Origin: Hemicentrotus pulcherrimus
Lineage: Eukaryota > Echinodermata > Echinoidea > Camarodonta > Strongylocentrotidae
Direction: 5' to 3'
DNA: 38,582 bases
Assembly (NCBI GenBank): GCA_003118195.1
Contig: BEXV01000671.1
Coordinates: 79,861-118,442 of the forward strand
Part shown: piece by piece, positions 30,900 to 38,582 of the stretch
Numbering within the stretch: the stretch's first letter is position 1
Layout of the letters: each line of letters begins with the position of its first letter
Made by a program: the position numbers and the translations under genes
Notes under the pieces: generated by a model
Databases searched by the model: none
The model's input: only the letters and a program-made list of their open reading frames with translations
Told to the model about the DNA's origin: nothing

Positions 30900-32400
30900 G
30901 TTTTTAAAACTGTTCTGCTTTTTTATATAAATATCATTGTTGAACATTATATTTGTACTATTCAGCTGTATTTCCTCCATGCCTCAGACAACAATTGAAA
31001 TATAATGAATAAGACACAATACGATCACGTAAACGCGTTATTTTTATCCATGTTAATAGTCCACTACCAAAATAACCAAGCAAAACCCGAGCCAGATGCA
31101 AATAAGGGTAAACCTAAGGAAAATAGTTTACAACATTATTGTCTATTGTCATGATTGTATTCTCTACTTGATCCTTCTTTTCTTTTCTTATCTCACTTTA
31201 TTTTGAAATATATATTCTAATGTTTCCTCTTTTCTCTTGACAATATTTCAGTGACGAATCGAGAGTTTGGGTAGACATCTTTGATGCAGTATAGCAATAA
31301 ATTATGGGCACATGACGTTTTTTCAAAAGATAATCATGATATTATAAAGACCAGAATGATGCTTTTACATGTACTACTAAACTACAGCCAATTTTATTTT
31401 ACATTTTTTAAACCCGGTACTAAATGTTCATTCATCTGCCGTGTGGAGACCATGTAACGCTATAAGAACATAGTACCACAGCGTCGTGCAATGTCATCAG
31501 AAACATTCAAAAAGCATTGTAGACATACTAAACAAATAAGAATAATAATACGTCTTCGTTAACAGCTTGAATATTCACTTCTATGCCTCTCTGCTTAATC
31601 ATACGAACAGTGGAATCAACCGCATGTAATTCTGAATCAGCTTTAAAACGAATTATTACGATTGATGAAAGAGTGGGGAGTAGTCCAGAATCTGGCCTAT
31701 TTAATATTGATCTCCACCAGTACCAACGCTACCTCTCCCTCCTTACTTTCTCCCAGCCGATGGTGGCTTGATAATTAAATTAGGACGCCCGGCGAAAAAC
31801 GTAACGTAACGTAACGGACGCCAGGCTGGACAAGTGATATAATTATGAGTTTGTTGATAACGCCATCTTCGACGGCTTGAATCAAGTGTGTAGGGAAATT
31901 ATAAAGGACCGTGTAGACTCTGGACTAAATGGGGAGCAGCAATAGCGAAAGTTTGTCGCTAAAATCATAGAGCTACTGAAATACACCAATAATCGATGCT
32001 TGTGAAAACTGTTTCCCCTAAGATTACCATGAAACATAAAGCTATATGAAACTATGATCGATACCAATGATAGATAGTACCTTGAACACATTACGAAAAC
32101 ATTCGAAATAGAACAAATAAATAAATGTGATCATGTTAACATTTTTTTTTCACGATTATCCTCCAATACCAAATAAACCAATATAAAATCGAGAAAGGTG
32201 CAAATGTTATGGCTTGCTTCGAGTCATCGGGCTATCGAGTCCGGTTGGGTGGTCACGTACACACGACCGTTCGTATCATGAGTGTGAAGATGCACGTTAA
32301 GAACTCGACCGTTCACAGATTTGCCCAGGGATTGCGATTTTCGCCACCCTGGAATTTTTTTTTTTAAAAGTGCAAATACTGACTGAAGGCTGCAACCCAC
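30900..32400. other. Intergenic, no gene seen
   Basis: AT-rich DNA with a short (ACGTA)n repeat near 31798-31818. The open frames at 31583 and 31882 show no domain. Confidence 0.5.
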
Positions 32401-32402
32401 TT

Positions 32403-33367
32403 TAAAGGCCAGGTCCACTCCGAAAATAACTGACTTTCAATAAGAAGCAGAAAAATCAGACAAACCAATCACATACAAAAATTGAGCAAAATCGGATATC
32501 TAATAAGAAAGTTATGAATTTTTGAAGAGTCTGTCCCTATGAACATGACGGACAAAGAAAGCAGACAAAATATACAGTTCCTCATTTAGACAAAGGACCA
32601 TCCCTTCACTGCTATTATGTAAAAATGTGTAGAACATGTGTCACATGCATATTCACCTGTTCTACACATTTTTACATAATAGCAGTGAAGGGATGTTCCT
32701 TTGTCTACCTGAGGAACTATATATTTTGTCCGCTTTCTTTGTCCGTCATGTTCATAGTGTGTAAAACTATGGAACAATGAAAATCACAAGACAAATTGGA
32801 AATTCAATGATGAGGCTGTGACTTCATGTTCTCACTATCCACTAATTGTTTTCTTTATATTGAAAATATAAGTTTCCTATTTTTCCCCTGTAAGACTCTT
32901 TATTCTTCACACCAGCATCCAAGGTGTAGATTGAAAGTAATATGTTTTTATGTGGATGCTCTAATATAGAGTATTTTTTTCCAGCTAAATCATGAAAAAT
33001 GTGACTTTTGATAAACTACTTAGATAAAAATCAAAATAATTATGAGTATACAATATTTAGAAAATAGCTCAATTCTTCAAAGTTCTAGGTTTTGTGCAAT
33101 TTCATGCACGCAGCGTGATAAAAATCATGTAACCTAGGCAAAAGCATGGATACTCAGGTTTTGGGGGATAAATTAATGGGATTAAACTATATAAAGTAAT
33201 TGATAAAAAGTGAGGAAATGACGTCACAAACTGATGACCAAATTGGCAATTTGTGTAGTGATTTCCATTGTCCTATAGTTTTACATACTTTTTCAGTTTC
33301 ATAACTTTCTTATTAACTATCCGATTTTTCTCAAACTTTTTTTTGACTGGTTTGTCTGATTTTTATA
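32403..33367. mobile_element. Foldback element with long inverted arms
   Basis: The left arm (32440-32525: AAAAATCAGACAAACCAATC, AAAATCGGATATCTAATAAG, AAAGTTATGAA) and its continuation at 32760-32797 pair with the right arm at 33244-33367 (read inverted: TTCATAACTTTCTTATTAAC, GGTTTGTCTGATTTTTATA). The left arm is split by a second palindrome at 32537-32757. No coding sequence. This family is common in sea urchin genomes as I remember it. The left end may begin at AAAGGCCAGGTCCACTCCG; its mirror on the right is missing. Confidence 0.75.
32537..32757. repeat. Near-perfect 221-nt hairpin nested in the foldback element
   Basis: Arms of about 100 bases (32537-32636 and 32658-32757) are reverse complements with only a few mismatches, around a 21-base loop. 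The ends are CTATGAACATGACGGACAAA and TTTGTCCGTCATGTTCATAG. It interrupts the left arm of the larger foldback, whose two pieces realign when it is removed. Confidence 0.9.
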
Positions 33368-33369
33368 TA

Positions 33370-34930
33370 CATTGTGTGTATGCCCAAGCTCCCTATTTTA
33401 CGAAAATGGACATACTTGATATTTACAACCCTTTGGACTGCACACTAATCATCAACAAAATAAAAGTGAGATGTGACAAAATTATATTGTTTGCCTTTAT
33501 ACTACAGTTTGTTAAGGAATGTAATATTTTAATACAACAAACCTTCAAAAATATGTGAGGAGGTAGTCACTTCCGTCGCCTTCGCCCCCCCCCCCCACCT
33601 CCCCCACTCCGGGGAAGGAGTACCGCATTCTTGTTCCCCAAATCTCCGGTAAAGGGGTACTTTTCGCCCGACAAAGTCCGGCCGGAGAATTGTAAAAAAG
33701 GGGGTGTATTTGACCTTTCCTCTGGAGATTTCTCTCTCTCTCTCTCTCTCTCTTGATATTGATTACTGAGAATTTTGAATAGGGGGTTATAATATCTTCA
33801 ATATCATAGATAGGGGTAGAGCAGTGTTCCAGATTAAGGGTGATCTCCAAGGGGAGATAGGGGGTGCCAAAGGGAGGGAACATGCATACCCGTACCCTAA
33901 ATGGTCTTCGCCCCCTCCCGTTCTCTATGCTTCCTCGTCCCTCGCAAAGTCCTAGGGCAAAGGCACGTGCATTTCCTCAATCATATTGCGAGAGAAGTCC
34001 GGGTTCCATGCCTTGAAAAGATTTTTTGACTTGCACCTAATTGATTAGGATTAGGTGCGCGATCTTGTATTTGTAAAAATCAGAAAAAAAATCTTGGAAC
34101 CAATGGGATCTACTGGGTGCGGGCCAGACATTTGTTAATTACAATTGAAAAGTCTCCAAGGAAGCCTAGCAACATAAATCAAAAGGTTTATTTATTCAAA
34201 TAGCATTGAAGAGACGATGAATTAGTAAAAAATGATAATACATTGTTGTTATCGTGGGAATGTTCAATTTTAATCTCCTTCGATTAATTCCAGCGAAGTC
34301 AACCGAGTGGAATCAATTGTAAAACAAATTTATCTCGAGTCCCGAAATATCAAATCATTTCATGGATGTATTAAAGAGCAGTTATGGTGAATAATTATTG
34401 CTTAAAACAATCATTGTTAAGATTTCTTTAAGGACATAAACTAGATAAAACTTTGATCGACAAAAATGATGTTTTTTTATCACTTTTAGAAAACATTGAA
34501 AATAGAATGAATAGTACATAAATGTGATCACGGCAGCCGAGGAGGAAGAACTTGATTTGAGTTTGACGAAAACAGATGCGAAATGATGAAATTGATTCGA
34601 CAAAGTTACAAAAATGATGATGACCAAGGACGAAGTTGACTATGAGGTGTGCAGGATTAGAAATCTCCGGGACGAAATTGAATGAAAGAAAGTACGAAAT
34701 TGATTGAAAAGGTGTTAAAATGGACGAGAAAATCTTAATAAACATGGCCGTTAATCCTGAGAATATTTAATAAGAACTCGCCCCCTCTTTGCTAATTTCT
34801 CCGAACACAAGTTGGGAATATTTTAGAACGCATTTCCCTCCATTATGAACGCTGAAGAGAAGTTTGATACTAGAAGGGTAAGAGCAATGTCAACAAGTTC
34901 TTTATCCCCATCTGAATATCCAAATAACAT
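33370..34930. other. Intergenic, no gene seen; simple repeats
   Basis: Contains a C run at 33585-33596, a (TC)n tract at 33730-33752 and AT-rich sequence. The minus-strand open frames at 33545-33883 and 34382-34745 are low-complexity or lack domains. Confidence 0.55.
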
Positions 34931-34934
34931 TAAA

Positions 34935-35150
34935 GAGCACTGTGGTATATTGGAAAGGACTTTCATACAAAAGGTTCGTTCTGTATCAGTGCTACTGCTT
35001 ACATCCTTGGGCAAGGTGTTTTGGCCACATATTCCTTATCGACCCAGGTGCAGCCTATTTGGTAACGATGAAGCAATAACAATTACAGGCCCGCATAAAG
35101 AGCAGCATTAATAATGATATGGCTATACCCTTGGTGAAGTAGACAACATT
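34935..35150 (+). mobile_element. SINE, plus strand
   Basis: Head AGAGCACTGTGGTATATTGG, body CTTACATCCTTGGGCAAGG and GACCCAGGTGCAGCC, tail AATAATGATATGGCTATACCC. It is the same family as at 3018 and 6274. The 88-codon frame over it is a SINE artefact. Confidence 0.55.
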
Positions 35151-35702
35151 TTCACATGATCACAATTGTCATACTTCTTCTGTTTTTTTGCAGGCAAGAG
35201 TCGGGAACAATTAAAAGCGACCGATCAATAGCGCATGTAGATATATCACCCGGTATGAAAACAGAGTATTATATTATCATTACATCGTGTTTTTCATGTG
35301 ACATTGACCCATCCTAGATTTCACTGATAAGGCAAATATATATACAGTACAAGAAAATATCAAATCTAGTTTCTTGTCGTGAAGAATTTATAAAGCTAAC
35401 GGACAACATTTATTCATGCAAACGTTTTATACTCCCCAATTAATTTCACGCTGTGGCAACCAAAGACAATTCCAACGTTACTGAAATCAACGAATCATTA
35501 TTCCTGTCTAATCTTCTTGTCTGTTTGATCTTATGTTTGATCCTATGTTTTACCTTATGTTTGATCTCATTCTTGTTTTTATATTTATATATGCATGATT
35601 TATTGAATAAAGAACGTGTTTATTATAAATTTTGGTAAATCATTTTTTGTTAGACAATTGTGTGCTTAGAGACACCCGTATTAAGCGCCTAATAAATGTT
35701 GT

Positions 35703-35740
<38 letters not shown>

Positions 35741-36200
35741 GTTTTATATTAAGGATCACTCAATTGATTTAAAATTGGAAACCACGTTTAAAATATAGGA
35801 ATCGGCACTCTCAATATAGTATTTTAAAACACTACTTTGTGTGGATTCCACTTAAATTTGGGGGGATCAACATTGTGCAACAATATCATGCGTGAGTTGT
35901 GCTATGAATGCAGCGTAATGCGATAAAAATCACTGATGATGAAAAGACACCTAGTTAAACATGTGGTTTTCTTTTCAATCTCATCCCGAATATCATGTTG
36001 TCGATTGTTGGAACCATTCGACTTTGAACAGCATTATGAATTTGACGTTACTAAAAGTGAGAGGGAGCGAGAGAAAAAGGAAAATGCTTCGAAACTGAAC
36101 CAGACAATGATCTGAAGATGCGAGGTCATAGCATGCTATACTACGGCCATACATGTTTGTCCAGGCAAGCGAATCAGGGGCTGAACCATTTTACTCAAAA
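35151..36200. other. Region upstream of the second gene
   Basis: A strong acceptor-like site (TTCTTCTGTTTTTTTGCAG, ending 35192) is followed by no convincing exon. An (ATT)n microsatellite lies at 35707-35741. The rest is AT-rich with no gene seen. Confidence 0.5.
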
Positions 36201-36225
36201 AGACTACGAAACTTTAGGGACCTGC

Positions 36226-36236
36226 TATATATAAAG
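36226..36236 (+). promoter_or_regulatory. Candidate TATA box of the second gene
   Basis: TATATATAAAG is a full match to the TATA consensus. Initiator-like pyrimidine-A motifs (TTCAATCA, ACATCAGTC) lie about 30-45 bases downstream. It precedes the signal-peptide exon by about 0.9 kb, so a 5'-UTR intron is implied, with an acceptor ATTTCTTTAG at 37052. Confidence 0.4.
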
Positions 36237-37163
36237 ACTAGCGGGTCCCAATTTCAATCATTTATACATCAGTCGCCGCGGCAAACGAAAGGAAATCTGC
36301 TACTGAAACCGTAACTCCACTTCGAAATTATACCAACGTGTATTATCTCATACTTCAAGTTGATAAGGATGAGTGGATCAAGAAGAATAGAATATTCTCA
36401 TTTTTTCTATACGTTCTAAATAGTGAAAACTTTGACAAAGGAGCTCGTGGGCGAACCATCCGGTGTTGCACGCATTCTTAGCGGTGGTTAGGTGGTAAAT
36501 CAAGTTGACCGCAGAACGTGCAAAGATCACCCCGTACCAAGGAGGACCCGTTTCACCATACTGTTCGGACCGGCAATCTGCGCGATATAGAAGTTACCAT
36601 TTTGATTTAAGCAAAAAGCTGAATGAAGAAAGTTGATATATTTGTGGCAATTTTAGTGAAACTACCTCCTTTCTTTTTAATGTAAACGTGACGCTGTCAG
36701 TCTAGCAAGATCAAGTTTGGCCTACTAGCTAGGTGTGCGTCTAAATTCATACTGCATGTACTTTCATCCAAGGCTTAGTTTTTCAAAAGTGTGTACGCTA
36801 TCGTGGAACTCGTAGGTCGTCGATCAATTCAACGCATGTTTGTTGAACAAGAAATCGTGAGTTCTCTGCATAATTCTACGAATTTCTTTTTGCATGAAGT
36901 CGCATCTTTTCAACGAAATATTGAAGTTTCTACTTTCGAAAAGTTTTGATTTAGAACAACGTCAGATATCTCCTGCTTTCATCCAGCTACCCAAAAGAGT
37001 TATCACTTTTTGTTAGCCTCATCACCTTAAATTTGAACATCTATTTCTTTAGCCATTGCTGTGATTTATAAAGACATAAAAAAATCAGAGCTGTCGGTTT
37101 GGATTCTATGCTACCTTGAAGTTTTATTTTGGACATATATATTTGAACTTGAAGTAACAGAAA

Positions 37164-37242
37164 ATGGCAACATCGTCGATAGCCGTTGCCGTCATCCTCT
37201 CCTTGGTCGTAGGCCAACTAGGGACAGTTCACTCATCGGGAT
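37164..37242 (+). CDS. Signal-peptide exon of a second gene
   Basis: An ATG in good context (AAAATGG) opens 26 codons: MATSSIAVAVILSLVVGQLG, then TVHSSG, then a split codon at a consensus donor GTAAGT (37243). The hydrophobic core AVAVILSLVV and the small residues near VHSSG fit a cleavable secretory signal peptide. The exon ends in phase 1, the phase used by all the CCP, microexon and EGF exons of the first gene, so what follows could be another extracellular modular protein. An acceptor at 37052 suggests the exon begins at 37053 with a 5' UTR. Downstream exons lie beyond the window or were not recognised. The protein family cannot be stated. Confidence 0.65.
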
Positions 37243-38184
37243 GTAAGTCAACTCTTTCCAGTTGTATCTCTCTCAAATCTCATTTTATCCACGTTCATAG
37301 AAATGTACCTCAACCCTACTTTATTAATATATAGTCGAAAATGTAGTTATATTAATTTCTCGACATTTCTCGACATTGTTTTAAGAGAGCCACAAAGGCG
37401 TTATGTTATTTTTTACATAAAGTCAGAGTTAACGTCTTTCTGACTCTTTGCAGAGGGATATGCTTTATTTTATGCTTAGTACACTTGCAAAGTTGATCAG
37501 CTTAATGCTTACTTCTTGAATAAAAACTATCAAATACACTTAGAAAAGGTGGCTGGTCAAGCGTCAATTAAGTGGTGAAGGTTGTGAATATCACCCTTCG
37601 ACTCGTTTTAATCATGGTAATATGTCATTAAAATGGTAACATTTCAATGTATCTTTTTTTAAAGCAAACGCGCATGATCATCGGAGGGATATCAGTTACG
37701 TCATTATGTAGTTTAAATACTGATAAATGAAAGTGCTGTCAACCTGCACCTGTATGTCATTTACTATTGCTTGTGAATAGATTGGTTGGTGAGTACGAGC
37801 ATGGACCTAATAGGTCCATGGTACGAGGTAATCGTCTGACTTTAAACCATTTATGTCTGTGTATTGTATCCTTGTTGCACTCTCACTGCTGTCGTGTTTT
37901 AACGAATAACCCTGGATTAAACAGGAGAATGTTCGTCGTTGCAGACATTTGGACTCGTAAAAAGTTATTAATGATATTGGTCAACCTTCTCTGCTCTGCG
38001 CGATACACATAAATTATAGCTCGGAATTGCTCGGTTGGATTCGGTGCGGAGTCGGTCTTACGGTGTGACTGAGGTGTTTTATACATACCTCTATCACACA
38101 AACGAAACGAAGAACAGTCTGACAGCAGACCGAAGAAACAATGACTGGGAAGAGGTAAAAAAAAATATGTGAGCGTTTTCATTG
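37243..38184. other. First intron of the second gene, no further exon seen
   Basis: AT-rich, with a short palindrome GGACCTAATAGGTCC near 37803-37817. The overlapping open frames at 37767-38012 (plus) and 37883-38182 (minus) have no domain. Confidence 0.45.
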
Positions 38185-38582
38185 CAGGATATTAAAGAGA
38201 TTTTAGTCGGAAACGCATGCTTTAAAGATCCTGCTTCTATTGCTGAGAGTTTTAATAATTACTTAGTAAATATAGGACCAAATCTTGCACATGCCATCCC
38301 CATCTCCAATCAATCATTTCATTCATTTCTAGACCGTCGAAATCCTGAATCTCTATTTTTTTGTCCCGGTACAAGAGGTAGAGGTTATTGATATTGTTAG
38401 AAATTTAAAAAGTAAAAAGAGCACTGGATATGATGGCATATCAAATATACTACTTAAACATGTTATTTACGAAATAGTCATCCCACTAACCCATATATTT
38501 AACCTCTCTCTTACATATGGTGAAGTACCCTTTTTAATGAAAAGAGCCAAAGTAATACCTGTATTCAAAAAAGGTGACTCAC
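38185..38582 (+). mobile_element. Non-LTR retrotransposon reverse transcriptase fragment, frameshifted, runs off the window
   Basis: The first frame shows the region upstream of the RT fingers (SFNNYLVNIGPNLA). After a run of seven T at 38356-38362 the frame changes. The new frame continues with IVRNLKSKKSTGYDGIS, PLTHIFNLS and AKVIPVFKKGD, the hallmark RT finger motifs of CR1/L2/jockey-like elements. The catalytic DD box would lie beyond the window. The element has no endonuclease domain upstream, so it is 5' truncated near 38185 or joined to unrelated DNA. The frameshift makes it inactive as read. Confidence 0.85.

Noticed and set aside
33545..33883. 112-codon minus-strand frame
   Set aside because: It covers a C run and a (TC)n tract and contains an Arg-Glu repeat from the microsatellite.
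34845..35111. 88-codon frame starting MNAEEKFDTRRV
   Set aside because: Most of it overlaps the SINE at 34935-35150 and it has no domain.
35193..35254. Possible exon after the strong acceptor at 35192
   Set aside because: One frame stops quickly, the other has only a weak donor (GTATGA), and no domain is recognisable.

Overview
This is an AT-rich, intron-rich eukaryotic window with no long uninterrupted reading frames. Spliceosomal exons, tRNA-derived SINEs, foldback elements and non-LTR retrotransposon remnants point to an invertebrate deuterostome. A sea urchin or close echinoderm fits best, because several dispersed repeats look like families I associate with sea urchins. That identification is inference, not a search result.

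The left half (about 1-21.3 kb) is the 3' part of one plus-strand gene. It encodes a modular single-pass membrane protein whose 5' end lies upstream of the window. Its exons can be chained by reading phase: four selectin-like six-cysteine CCP (sushi) exons at 132, 1543, 2821 and 6077; two 36-nt two-cysteine microexons at 4904 and 16300; and a calcium-binding EGF exon at 10035, all phase 1-1. Then come two exons for an unrecognised extracellular domain carrying an RRKR dibasic motif (17687, 18126), a four-cysteine EGF-like half domain (19224), a transmembrane exon (20045) and a terminal cytoplasmic exon ending in TAA at 21340. The predicted protein is a cell-surface adhesion, complement-regulator or immune-receptor-like molecule.

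The gene is being remodelled by duplication. A 1411-bp unit holding one CCP exon is repeated almost perfectly in tandem, and CCP-plus-intron blocks and microexon/EGF blocks recur with more divergence. Two extra microexon copies (about 9651 and 11327) and one extra EGF exon (14765) are decayed. Introns carry SINEs, two terminal-inverted-repeat elements (14959-15704, 16708-17376) and GC-rich minisatellites in opposite orientations (about 8364-8720 and 12995-13975), one beside a 924-base N gap.

The region from 21.3 to about 36.2 kb appears intergenic. It contains a MITE-like element, LINE 3' ends, a minus-strand SINE, GAT-rich microsatellite, a nested foldback element with a ~100-bp-arm hairpin, and other low-complexity DNA. 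A weak minus-strand coding candidate sits near 30.7-30.9 kb.

From about 36.2 kb a second plus-strand gene probably starts. A TATA box at 36226 precedes a signal-peptide exon (ATG 37164, donor 37243) that ends in phase 1, the phase used by the CCP/EGF exons of the first gene. A tandem paralogue is therefore possible but unproven. Its first intron holds a frameshifted non-LTR reverse-transcriptase fragment that runs off the right edge.
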